DNA of 64,000 bases, taken from NCBI GenBank assembly GCA_016800925.1, contig JABCPU010000113.1, forward strand, positions 113,309 to 177,308, written 5' to 3'. The DNA comes from Suillus spraguei. Its lineage: Eukaryota; Basidiomycota; Agaricomycetes; Boletales; Suillaceae. The first letter of the stretch is position 1. Every line of letters begins with the position of its first letter. The notes beneath the pieces were generated by a model that was not told the origin of the DNA, ran no database searches, and saw only the letters and a program-made list of their open reading frames with translations. Position numbers and translations under genes: made by a program. This document shows, piece by piece, positions 47,922 to 58,866 of the stretch.

Positions 47922-48875
47922 TGTAAAGATACAACCTAACTGGGCTGTAGGTAAACTACCTCCTAAGTTGATTTGTGGTCTTGCGCTCCATCTAGTCTGC
48001 TTCACTTGTCAAACGAGAGTGTTTGACCCTAAGGGGGGATGCCTGTTAGTATAGTCAAGTTCGAGTCAAACCAATGTGCAAATATAGTGTCGTAGTCAGT
48101 GGTAAGTTGCTGCAGTCAGCAATGATGCCGCCAGGACTAGTGTCATATGTAGTGGTGCTACCATTGCAGAGATAATACTTGTAAACGTAGCGTCGAGTGA
48201 GCAATAACGAGCAATAAGGTCAGCAGTAGTGGTAAGGTGCAAGTGGTGCAAAGACACAGTAAAGAAGTCTGCGGTACTCTCAGCGGTAGAGTAGCAGTGA
48301 GCATGAAGTTCAGTCAAAATAGGGGTCAAGGATCTAGTGGTGTGCCAGTGGTAATGGTGAACAAGCGATGTTGATTAATGAGCGGTAAGGAAACTTTAAA
48401 GACTAAGTCCACTACTGGGTAGATCCAGAGCTAGACACTGATCCTGACCTATAGTATGGTAAAAATAAGGTACCAGTCAGTGTGGGGTACGTGGTGCTTA
48501 TATCCTAAATTGTATGTACTCGGAATGCATTAGGCGAAATCAGTAGCGCTCAAGTACAGTAACCGCTGTATGTAAACATGGCACGAGGCAGCTGCGGCAT
48601 GAGGCAACATGTAATAAGGCTTGCTGTGGAATCAGTGATAACAAACATAAAACAAGCTACGCACCAAATGGAGCTATGTGGACATGGCAAGGACATGGAA
48701 GGACATCGGTATGTGGAATGTGGTGCAGCAGTCGGTACGGTGTGTGGTAAGCATGGAATGCTGGTGGCAATGCTAAAAGGAGTAAGACGGCCTTTGGACT
48801 GGTGGAGATTCTTATAGACATGAGATGTGTGCTAAAAGATAGGGTTTCAAGGCCAGCGCTGATATGTTCATTACA
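47922..48875 (+). mobile_element. Element N copy F (in copia, between integrase and RT), 954 bp
   Basis: Runs TGTAAAGATACAACC...ATGTTCATTACA. The flanks are TCAC (47918-47921) and TCGT (48876-48879, followed by G). Both derive from TCGC by CpG transitions, on opposite strands. Confidence 0.8.
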
Positions 48876-51595
48876 TCGTGCTGTCAGGCGAGTCGTGACT
48901 AATCAGAGGCCAGGCAATTCTTAAAACCTTGACCCTTTGTTGTGAGGACAGGAATTCACAAGGAACGATGAACAGCAGGAGGGGCTGTGATGGTGGGAGC
49001 TGATGCGGCAGGAACAGGCATGGGAGGAGATTTGTGAGTAGGGACAGGAGTGTCATCATCATCGTCGTCACTATCCGGGAAGGGACAGTTAGTGAAAGAC
49101 TCATCAAATATGACATCACATGAGTTAAAGAAGGCACCCGTGGTGGTATCCCTGCAATGCCATGCTTTTACACCTGGGGGGTATCCCATGAAGACTGCTT
49201 CATGTGAGCACAGGCCAAGTTTCTCTTGGAGTTCTGACAGGATGCGTGCGAAACATCTGGCACCAAAAATGCGCAAGTGAGTAAGTGTGGGCTGCATCCC
49301 ATTCAACATCTCATAAGGCATTTTTCCTGGTGGGAGGGCATGTGCTTCCAACCTGTTGAACAGATATGCAGCTGTAAGGGCAGCTTCTCCTCATAATGTG
49401 TGAGGAAGCCACGCATGATCAAGCATGGCGTACATGTGTCCTTCAATGGTGCACATGACATATTTGGCCTTCCCATTTTGCTGATGTGCATAGGGTGCTG
49501 AACGTTGTCGTTCGATCCCAGCAGACTTGAGCTCTGCTGTGAATGCATCATTAATGAACTCCCCCCCATTGTCCAAATGAAAGACTTTGACTTGAAGTCT
49601 GAACAAATTCTCCCACTTCGCGCAAATCATCTTCCACATGCCCAATGCCTGATCCTTAGAGGCGAGGAGCTGGAGATTCAGGACATGAGTGTGGTTGTCC
49701 AGAAAGACGACAAAGTAGTGTTTAGAGTGTGGAGTTGCAATGGGAATTGGCCCACAGATGTCCAAATGGATCAGCTCCAGGAATTTGGATGCACATTCAG
49801 TCTCTGAGGAGTGAAATGGGAGATGAGGATGCTTAGCTAGAATGCATGATTCACAGATTGAGAGCAGGGTGCTCGAATCAAATGACACACCTTTTGCCAC
49901 CTTGTCAAGATGTGTTACTGCGTTTTTGCCCAAATAACCAAGGTGAGCATGCCAAAGGTCAAGTGTGAGGGGAGGTTGGACAAAGGCCAAGAGTTCAGGA
50001 ACGATCAGACAAGTGGGTGGTTCAGTGGAAGGGATGAAGTTGAGATCAACAGTGTAAAGCTTTCCTGTAGCAGGAATGGCACCAAGATTAGTGCCCTTGT
50101 ATCCCAATTCACATGTCATGTTCACTTTGAAGTTGATGTCCCACCCCTTCGCATTCATGCAAGACACGAAGAGGAGGTTGAGCATTGTGTTCGCACATGA
50201 AGACAGTTTGAGGGTTGGACGTGGAGACGACATTTCCCCACAGTCATCCATACTATGCACATTCCTCGACAAGTGGTCTCTAAGACACCATGGTTTGCCA
50301 TATGCACAGGCACTGTATCTTCCATTGAGTATGTATTAAAGAAGCGATGGTCTTTTACCAGGTTGACAGTAGTGCCAGAGTCCAGAATGGTGGAGAATGG
50401 CAGAGAAATGGCGCAGGAGACATCATCTGTGAGTTCAGCGATGGAGGCAAAAGACACATTGTCATATAGGCTAGAGAGAGTGGCAGGTGCAACAACAGCT
50501 GCAATGGCAGGAGTGGAGGTGGTTGGTGCAGCTGTGGAAGGCACAGCTGCAACTGCAGCTGCAACATTTGCAGTCTCTTTCTTCTTAGCTTTCATCCATG
50601 GAGCTTGACCCTCCATGCCGCCACCCTTTCCATAGCAATGTGCATGATCATGGTCACCCTTGTTACAGCCAGACATTGTACAGAACATGCCGTCAGGATT
50701 GTGTCTATGCTTATGAAGACCGGTGATCGAATTCATGCTGGATGGGTTCATGTTGGAAGAGGTGGCTAAATTCACGTATTCCAAACCAAGACGACCAGAG
50801 TGAATGGCCTGTGCATGCACATGTCATGCAGCCTCAGCAGTAATGCGAGAAACACAGCTGTCGACCGTGAATGTGGATGGCTTGGTGGGACATGGCAGTC
50901 ATCACCTCGTCATGCATGCACTGTTCAAGCATGGATTTGAACTGTTGCCATATGGCAGTCTGAGGTAGTCCAAGGAGTAAGCTATAGATGGCATCACCAT
51001 CATTGAGAGGTGCTTTAGAATCTTGGAGGCGTTCATGTATCACAGCATGTTGACCGACATAGTTGGTCGCATCTGCAGAGTCTTTCATTCAAATAGCATC
51101 AAGCCATTGGCGAAGCTGATACTGCATGCTCGTATCAGTACGGTTAAAGTGTTTTGTGAGCGTGTTCCATGCATTGCGGGCTGATACAGTGTGTGCGCAT
51201 GATATAAGTGCTGCCACAGGTGAGCTGAGATGGTGGGTGATGAGATCTTTGGCCTTCATATCATTCAGAAGCCATTCACGTATTTCCATCTTTTCTGCAG
51301 ACGTAATATTAGCTGGATCTGTGGAATGGGCACAGATGACGGGGTCCCGAGGATGTCTGTAGGGTCAATGATTGTGTTGACCTGGCACCAAAGGTCCTCG
51401 CATGTGAGTGTGTATTGCATTTTGGTTGACCAGCCAACATAATTTTCCAATCCTAACAGTTCTGGAATATGGTCGTACTTCCCCATAGCAATACCACCAT
51501 GTGAGAAGAGCGAGATAAGATAAGATGCGTGAGCAGCAACAGAGTGCGAGGGAAGTTCAACCTAGTAGCTTCTTCTGCTGGCTCAATAAGAGCCA

Positions 51596-51607
51596 GGGCT
51601 CATAACC
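51596..51607 (-). other. Copia primer-binding site (half initiator tRNA-Met type)
   Basis: The plus strand reads GGGCTCATAACC, the anticodon stem-loop sequence of initiator tRNA-Met with anticodon CAT. The element strand immediately after the 5' LTR is therefore complementary to a cleaved half-tRNA, as described for Drosophila copia. Confidence 0.75.
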
Positions 51608-51866
51608 TGTTAGAAGTGGAAGCTAAGGACGATGTCTCAGCGTCTAAGAAGAATTGCTTTGATATTAACAATACCTAAGGACGAAGTCTAGAGACAAATT
51701 AACGTAAGAGAAAGTCGGCATGCATGATAGACGAGATACATACCTCAGCGTCTAAGAAGAACTGCTGAGGTATAAACAAACGAGAACATAGAGCTTATAA
51801 GGTAGTTTACATAACCATGATGACAAATGAAAGAGAGAATGAGAAGTCGACGTTGTACGTCCAACA
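51608..51866 (-). repeat. Copia 5' LTR (right), 259 bp
   Basis: Runs TGTTAGAAGTGGAAGC...GTACGTCCAACA, paired with 43478-43749. Confidence 0.92.
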
Positions 51867-52652
51867 GATTTCACCAAGAGTGTTTGATACATTGCTATGG
51901 AAAGTTGCCAGCTGTGAGGCTGATAATGACTTTCTGGCGCTTGCAGGAGGATATGTTGGGAGTGGTGCAACAGTCAGCATTTTTTTGACCTAGGGCGCTA
52001 TGGATCTAATATCTGTCCAGTGTCAGTTTATTGCAATCAGAAATACGAGCATCAATGTGTAATGGATGTCGGATACTGCGCGCGATGATCCCAATGGCAG
52101 TACTCTGCAACCGGTGATTTAACACTGATGCGGGTGCAGTACTCGAGCAGATGGCAAGACTCAGTACTCATGTACATGTATTTATTTTCTCATCTCTGGC
52201 CTGTAGCTCTATCATCCGTCTGATATACCCATAATTGTTACATGGAAGCACTCAATATCAATCCTCAATCAAAAGTGTAATGTTAAAAGTAAGAGTCAAT
52301 GATATGATGATGATGAGTAACGTCCCACATGATTTTTCTTACATTTTATCATGCGATCAGCTATCAAGAAAGAAAGAGAAGACAACACTACCTCTCCGAA
52401 GTTCTATCGGATACATGATTACTCATCGTATTTCTCAGAGTACAACACCCAGGAAGTGTCAAGCTCGTCGCGCTTCTCAGAGTATAGTGCCCAGGGGGTA
52501 TCGAGCTCCTCTCGGGACTAATTTAGCTGTGTGGCATATTAGTCTCATGAACTAAAGAAAAATCATAATTGCTCACAAGAACGTTCCGTCAATATGCCAG
52601 GTGTAGGGTATGCCGCAGAGAAAGTGATAAGAGAGGTAGGGCCTGACATGGG

Positions 52653-53878
52653 TCGACCCTGAAGGGGGATGCCTATTAGTATGGTCAAGTTCAAGTCAAA
52701 CTTATGTGCAAAAGAAGCATTGTGGTCAGCGGTAAGTTGCTGCAGTCAGCAATGATGCCGCCAGAACTAGTGTCGTAAGTAGTGGTACTACCATAGTCGA
52801 GATATAGTCAGAAACAGTTGCGTCGTGCGAGCGATGACAAGCGATGATATCAGCAGTAGCGGTAAGGTTGCGAGCAGTGCAAAGAAACAGTGAAGAAGTC
52901 CATGGTACTTTCAGCAGTAAAGTAGCAGTGTGTGAGAAGTTCAGTCAAAATAACAGTCAAAAGTCCAGCGGTAACGGAGAACGAGTGTGATCAATTAACG
53001 AGCAAAAAGGAACTTTAAAGACTATGTCCAAGTGTAGCGCAAGCAGTGAAGCGTGGGAAAGCGGTAAAGAGCGGTGGTGCGTGCAGCAGTAAAACAATTC
53101 TTAAGAGACAGTAACTTTGGTGAAAGACTTTATTCCGTTAGAGACAGTAGTGGTGACAATTCCTAAGTACCGTGTGTACCATAGAGGGAAAAGTAAAAGT
53201 ACCAGAATGTGCAAAGAGTCCTTTTTAACATGTACCGTGAATGGCCGGAATACATAGCGAGAACGGTAGCGAGATAGAGATATTTAGCTAAGAGGCACGC
53301 AGCGAGCAAGCGGTGTCACGGAAGGTAAGGTAAGTCTTGCCGTAGCTTTAGTAACAGCAGAAATGAATATGCTACGCACCAATGGATCTTAGATGGAAAT
53401 GGAATGGACAGGAGGACATCGGTAGCGAGATTCGGTAAGGGGCAAGGATCCACAGAGCGAAAATGGTACCAGCGAAGAGAAAAGGGGTAATGCTCACTAT
53501 AGGGGTTTTCTTGGTAGCCGCTGTAGGCAGTAACAAGAAACTTGTGTAAAACAGCACTTTCATGGTCAGCATGACTTTTTTTGCTACAGCGTGAGGCACT
53601 GCGGCATGAGGCAACATGTAATAAGACTTGCTGTGGAATCAGTGATAGCGAACATAAAACAAACAATGCACCAAATGGAGCTATGCGGACGCGGCAAGGA
53701 CACGGGAGGACATCGGTACGTGGAACGAGGTGCAGTAGTCAGTATGGTGTGCAGTAAATGTGGGATGCTGCTGGTAATGCTAAAGGGTAAGACGGCCATG
53801 GACAAGTGGTAACTCCTATAGACGTGAGACAAGTGTCAAAAGATGGGTTTTAAGCCCAGCGCCAATATGTTCGTTACA
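52653..53878 (+). mobile_element. Element N copy D in hAT-2, 5'-truncated and with foreign or divergent middle
   Basis: Starts at CGACCCTGAAGGGGGATGCC, lacking roughly the first 130 bp of the family, and ends ATGTTCGTTACA followed by CCGG. The block at about 53030-53590 is not collinear with other copies but shares short motifs with them (ACAGGAGGACATCGGT), so it may be a divergent relative or a recombinant. Confidence 0.7.
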
Positions 53879-54068
53879 CCGGGTCATACCCAGGTGCTAC
53901 CCATGGGTAAGTTGAGAAATAAAGTCATACCCATACCCATCCCGGGTCAAGTGGTATGGGTACAGGTCTACCTGTGGGTGGTATCTGTGGGTGCATGGGT
54001 CACCTGCAGGTGTATGATATATCTACTAGTAACAGTGAAATTAGGAAAGTACTACAAACATGCCAGAG

Positions 54069-56974
54069 TTAGTTGCTATTGAGCTCTGTAATATCATCTT
54101 GATCATAGTTACTGCTGGCATCCTGACAAGCTTTACCCTTTCCTTTCTTTCTTTTCATGCTCTCACTAAGTATTTGAGTGGTGATTTTATCATCCAAAAA
54201 TGGGGTCTTGTACCACAAACCAATAGCCATCTGAGCTTTGAAGGCCTGTGAGCTGATGCCATGTTGAAGGTGATTGACCTGCAAACGACCGCAGGACAAG
54301 GCTTGTTCAGCATCCACAGAAGATGCTAATTCATGCCACAGTCAGAAGGCATTATAAGCTAAAAGTGATTCGGATCACATACCTGGAGCAGATAAAAAGT
54401 CCAACGCCATTTGAGACAGACAGGGTCTCGTTGCACGAGCATTCTCCCAATATTTCAGAACACCACCAATACTGATAATTTCAGCTCTGGACACCCGTGG
54501 AGAGTTGAGATAAGATTCGAGCAAGTCCAATGATGGTAAATCACGCAAAGACTCATCGTCAGAGCCATCAATGTCGTATTTAGAGCATTTTCTCTGCAAA
54601 TTTGTTAGCAAGGTGAGCAAGCCAAAAAAATAATTACTGCTGTACATACCGCTGGTGGACGACTCAACAACTGAGTAGACAAAACGTCAGCAGCTGTTGG
54701 TGCATAAGTTTCCGACCAGCGCTGAGTTGCAATGCGCCGTGCTTCAATTCTATCAGCTTCATGCCAATCTGTGTTCTTCATGAACCACTCCAATTTTTTG
54801 TCTGGGCACATTACTAGTACATTGCAATTGATGAGCTTTTACTCGCAGAAAGGAGTGAATGACATACTAATTGCAATACGATAAACCTCATTATCATCTG
54901 TTAATGCATAATATTTGCCAATGACTTCTAGTGCTGCGAGTGCTGCTATTCGAACGATAGCAGATAATTCTAAGTCGCGTGAAACTTCTACCATCATATG
55001 TTCAAGCCGTTCAAGCATAGGAATGACCTCATAAATTAGAGGAACCTCGGCCTGCGAGAAGCGATTGGTTAATTCATCGAAAATCTAAGCAAGGAGCAAG
55101 TCAGTGACAGTATAACTTGAGATAGCATAGTGATACCTCAAACACAGGGATAAGCTGCTTTGCAAGTTTCCACTGTGTCATGGTGAGAGAATACATCTGC
55201 AAGCCATTGGCTTCCTGGCTAGTGAATAGCTTGATTTCCTTCTCGAACGACACATGAGTCCTCAGGCAAGCAAAGTCAGCGTTCCAGCGTGTTGCGACTC
55301 GTCGATCCAAAGTCCTTTTCTGGGATGGATGGCCACCTTCAATTGCCACAATACGTTCGAATGTAGCTTGAAGAGTAGTGCTATCATGCAGTCTTTGGCA
55401 AGACCCGCGACGTGTTGCATATGATGAGAACAATCTAATACAAAAAAATTCACCCACCTTCGGAAATAACCCAAGTGCTTCGTGTTGCTCAGTTGAACTT
55501 ATGAGCAGTCCAATTGCTCTACCAGCTTCAAGAGCATCTCGTTGAACAGTTGAGACCACCTCCTTATCATGGGCATCCTTGGCTTCGTCAGTCTCACTGT
55601 CACCACTTGGCCCCTCCGACTGGTCGTTGGCAAGATGTTCCTCATCAGCTGTTAGCTGCTCAACTTGTACCTCGGGAGTGACCAGTTCAGTCGTGGTTGC
55701 TTTCCGAGTGCGTTGAACTATTGTAACTGTTTTCTTGCGTGCCGGCTGCTGGAAGAAGAAAGAGATAAATGCCTACATTTGATGTTCAGCCTATCAATGA
55801 GTGAAAAGAAACGGACACACGTACTTTTGCTATGAGGTTCACTGTATGTGGGAAACAGCGAGAACGGGACAACTTGCCACGGAACCCATCAATTAAAGTC
55901 ATGAGGTGCTCCGCTGTTGCATCACAATTACTTGCATTGTCCATAGTGAGAGTATGTAACTTTTTCTCTAGTCCAAACCGTCTCAGGCAATCTGCAGTGA
56001 CTTGTGCAAGATATAAGCCAGTATGACTCTGTGTAAGCCTGACCGTAATGTATAAGGACTGTGCCATTGATTTGAGATGAAAGCACTCACCGGATGAACT
56101 CGAGTATAGTACGGTAGATAACTCCCTGTGGCAACCAAACCACAACTAAACCCAAGTAAGCTGCGGCGAAGGGTGAAGTCCATCCATCGATAACAAGGTG
56201 GATGGAGCCAACATGTTTCTATAGAATTCAGGAAACATCTTTTTTTTAAAAGGAGAGGCAGCCATACCAAAAAATATACTTTGACGTGCTTTGATCCTTC
56301 AAGATAGATAACAGACACATCACATGCGACGGTACGAGGATTTGGGATAATAACTCCAGGGTGAAGGAGTCGAACTTCAGCAATGTAGTGTGGATCAGTG
56401 ACAGAGTTAAATGGGCGCTTTGAAACTGCACAGTGCAGAGCAATTAGTGCACGGTGGGCAGCTTGCGTGTAAGATGATACTGAATTTTCGATGGTTTGTT
56501 GTGCGCCAACAGCATTCAGGGAACCAGCCTCAATACCACGTCGTTTCTCACACTCGGTTGCCCCACGCTGAAGGTTTTTCGTTTCCTGTCCATTTTGCAT
56601 ACATTTTCGCTTGTGGTGATGGCTAGTTGGATCAACACAGCAGGTAAATGTGTAAGTGATATAGTCAGGCGTGCCATCACCACGACAGTGGCGCTCCAAT
56701 GAGACTTCATAATGGTCATAAACTTTTGACTTCCATCGTGTGCGTGATTGACCTGAATCAGCTACTGATTAAACCAATGACTGCGGGATGGTAGCCTAAA
56801 CTTACGGATAATCTCGGTGTCCGCTAACTCCCAAACATCAGCATCACTTTTCTCTTTGGAATCCGATTCACGAGACTTGGTGGGGGAGAGGATTGCTGGT
56901 GCTAACGAATCTGCATTAGTCTGAGCTCGTGATCTGGTCTGTTTAGAAGGAGTGTGAGGTTCAGAGGGAGCCAT
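54069..56974 (-). CDS. hAT-family transposase (hAT-2), probably complete
   Basis: DDE transposase of the hAT superfamily. Start ATG is at 56972-56974 (MAPSEPHTPSKQTRSRAQ). Next comes a BED-like zinc-binding region (SRTRWKSKVYDHYEVSLERH, FTCCVDPTSHHHKRK). The catalytic-core motifs are HVGSIHLVIDGWTSPF and LTMDNASNCDATAEHL, with FPHTVNLIAK. TRWNADFACLRTH and YALT-like repeats follow. The C-terminal dimerisation block is SVDAEQALSCGRLQ with AMIGLW-type residues (MAIGLWYKTPFLD), ending at a stop at 54069. Introns are inferred after IIR, after SKHVK, after LEFIR, after NLIAK and at later points, all GT-AG. No unavoidable frameshift was found, though one junction near 55430 is uncertain. Confidence 0.75.
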
Positions 56975-57441
56975 ACCATGCGCAAACTCTTTATCTCTCA
57001 ATCTTTGATCTCTTATATAGCATCGTCGGTCGAAACATATTGAACTCGGATGATTAGCCCGAAGATCTAGCTTATCAGTGTTAGCAAAATTTGGGGTGAC
57101 CGATGCTTGGACTCATAGACTCACAGTTATGAGGCCAAAGATTGAAAGATGCAAGCTTCATAGTACTTGGTCAAAGTTGGTAGGTCATTTGATGTCGGCT
57201 ACAACAGTCCTTGATGTCAATAAACTGTAATGTACCTGATAGACGCAAAGCCTTACCAAATACTACATGACCCACGGGCACCCGCGGGTGCCCAAATTTT
57301 GAGTGTCGATGACCCGTACCCGCCCGGGTACTACACCCAACCCAACCCATAACCTGTAGCACCCGACCCGCACACTATCCGTGGGTGCCACCCGGGCGGG
57401 TACCTGGGCACCCTCTACCCATGTCAGGCCCTAAAGAGAGG

Positions 57442-57662
57442 TAAGTAAGTGTCATGAAAACAATCGAGAGCTTCATGGTTAGAATATGTGAGCGTCGAAC
57501 CTCTGAAAATCACAAGGGCTTATATGCCTTCTTGCAGAGTCCTTCGAATCGCTGGATCTTGCTAGAAAACGGAAGGACAAATACTTGTGTCCTCAAATAG
57601 TATAGTCAAAGACAACACCGTGCTGTCAGTGTCGCGACCACTAATAAATGATGGGAAATTGT
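57442..57662. other. Ancestral unit sequence between hAT-2 and the Tc1/mariner element
   Basis: Collinear with 24689-24903 in U1. No gene was recognised. Confidence 0.5.
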
Positions 57663-57740
57663 TACAGCTGTTTTCATAAATATGCAAAAGTTGAAACTCG
57701 CGCGTCGGAAATGCCCGGCCAGGACCCCGTAAGCACTTGA

Positions 57741-58163
57741 GTGACAAATCCAGCACCAATTCAGAGTGCTTCGCTGAAAGACGATGTCGTCGCCATCACC
57801 CTCCCTCAATTTAGGGCTACATTCATTGTCCATCTTGATACATACACAAAGACTACTACTGAAACTAATGGCAAAGCAAAGTCCAAGGAAGTCAAGTCTA
57901 CAAAAGTCAAGGAACTTGTATTTCAAATCTCTGAGCCCAACTACCTCGAATTTCTGACTATCATCCTCGCAAAACATGACAAGTCACAATACAGGGTTAC
58001 TGAGAGGAAAAAGTATGGGTTCAAGTACCTTGTCGGCAATTCTCGTGGGCAAGTGATATTTGTGTCATCCATGGGGCTTGGTCTTATCTCAGCGGTTTTT
58101 TATAGCCGCGTCGAAGCCATGGATGTTGACAACCAAGAAGATTATGCGGAGATGCGTTCATGA
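57741..58163 (+). other. Captured gene fragment inside the Tc1/mariner element
   Basis: An open frame without a usable ATG. Its composition looks protein-coding (VVAITLPQFRATFIVHLDTY, KVKELVFQISEPNYLEFLTI, YGFKYLVG) and it continues to AMDVDNQEDYAEM after an intron-like segment (GCAAGT near 58049 to TAG near 58105). It runs on the opposite strand to the transposase and replaces its 3' part. I do not recognise the family; it may derive from another repeated basidiomycete gene. Confidence 0.5.
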
Positions 58164-58866
58164 GACTTACCACATGTTCACGCAAGAATCGGACAAAGCG
58201 CTCACTCGTGACTGGTCCTTCGATAATGTCATAGGCAATGATCCCATCAAGAGTCAGGATTGGCAGGATCGAGTAACGTTTGCCTCGCACGAAACATTTC
58301 CTTTGGACACACCTTGGACAAAATGGTCATTACATACCAATAGAAGCAAAGTTTGACGTACCTTGTTCCAATTTTTGATCTCCCATGGCGTCAAATGATT
58401 GTTCTTTCATCTTTTGCAGCCTCGTCTCCGAACATCAACATTTCCGGGTCAGGTGCTATCTCAGCAATACTATTCATGAAAATGGCACGTAGTTCCTCGT
58501 TCCTTTCAAGAGCATATGCCGAAATACACTTGCGATTGACATGCAGTCGACGAAATGTGCGAAAAAGTGTTGGTATGGACACAAACACACCACGGCGAGC
58601 GTGGTTCATGTTGTAGCTCATCAAGATAGATGGTGGTACGATGACGGAGGATGGTTATAATGAATGCGATGTCGTTGACAGTGAGGCTGCGACGCCGGCC
58701 TTGATTGCTGCAGTGGTACTGTGAAACTAAGGGAAAAAGTTGCAAGACTTTGTATACGAGTCTTCTTGGCCCCAAGCAGATGGCATATATGCTTGACAGA
58801 ATGCCCACGTCGACGTAGAATAGAAATTCGAGCTTTCAAGTCTGCTGAAACAGTGCGTGGTGGCAT
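58084..58866 (-). pseudogene. Truncated Tc1/mariner transposase
   Basis: The ATG at 58864-58866 gives MPPRTVSADLKARISILRRR with a helix-turn-helix region (GHSVKHICHLLGAKKT). Frame changes then lead through SIPTLFRTFRRLHVNRKCIS, DPEMLMFGDEAAKDERT (first catalytic Asp region), RGKRYSILPILTLDGIIAYD and RFVRFLREHVV. The remaining DDE motifs are missing because foreign sequence follows. Non-autonomous. Confidence 0.82.

Larger units (their letters stand above)
44771..51486 (-). pseudogene. Copia gag-pol polyprotein, degraded
   Basis: The start ATG at 51484-51486 reads MGKYDHIPELLGLENYVGW (gag). A Cys/His knuckle-like segment follows (CTMSGCNKGDHDHAHC). Protease is at FSTILDSGTTVNLV (DSG). Integrase shows the HH-CC zinc site (HAHLGYLGKNAV, ICESCILAKH), DICGPIP for the first Asp and later catalytic residues (FHLDNGGEF, HQQNGKAK). 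Reverse transcriptase reads SKARLVAQGFSQIPGMDF and NDWELDCFNARQAFL. RNase H has ALSSMEAEYMALTTA. In-frame stops at 51089-51091, 49391-49393 and 44915-44917, plus three insertions, make it inactive. The first and third stops are TGA where Arg (CGA) is expected. Confidence 0.88.
43478..51866 (-). mobile_element. Ty1/copia LTR retrotransposon with three nested insertions
   Basis: It is inserted into the CUE3 fragment with a perfect 5-bp GATTT duplication (43473-43477 and 51867-51871), and the intact CUE3 shows the empty site AAGGATTTCACC. Paired LTRs are at 43478-43749 and 51608-51866. The element is on the minus strand, so the 5' LTR is the right one. Next to it, 51596-51607 is a primer-binding site equal to the anticodon arm of initiator tRNA-Met. 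A purine-rich tract (complement of CACCCCCTC) lies next to the 3' LTR at about 43750-43760. Nested inside are element N copy E, a solo L5 LTR and element N copy F. Protein order gag-PR-INT-RT-RH confirms copia. Confidence 0.93.
41908..51980 (-). pseudogene. CUE3 5' fragment in U2, split by two insertions
   Basis: A duplicated partial CUE3 corresponding to 23291-24018. It is missing the CUE domain and C-terminal half and is broken by element N copy C (42164-43110) and the copia element (43478-51866). The three coding pieces are 41908-42163, 43115-43477 and 51872-51980. Many substitutions relative to the functional gene are CpG transitions. The start codon is retained (51978-51980). Confidence 0.92.
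52637..57433 (-). mobile_element. hAT-2 DNA transposon, 4.8 kb, in U2
   Basis: The inverted ends TAGGGCCTGACATGGGT and ACCCATGTCAGGCCCTA match perfectly. They are flanked by a perfect 8-bp duplication AAGAGAGG (52629-52636 and 57434-57441). The empty site is present in U1 at 24670-24690. Subterminal GGGTA/TACCC repeats lie at 53880-54010 and 57265-57420. It carries a full hAT transposase gene and an element N copy near its left end. Confidence 0.93.

Noticed and set aside
47918..48879. Element N copy F lacking a target duplication (TCAC versus TCGT)
   Set aside because: At first sight no duplication, but both flanks derive from TCGC by CpG transitions, as in the other copies; kept with lower confidence.
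51590..51610. Initiator tRNA-Met gene suggested by GGGCTCATAACC
   Set aside because: Only the anticodon arm is present, with no acceptor, D or T arms. Its position next to the LTR marks it as a primer-binding site.
57741..58163. Independent host gene on the plus strand
   Set aside because: It lacks an in-frame ATG near its start and lies wholly between the inverted ends of the Tc1/mariner element, so it is treated as captured sequence.
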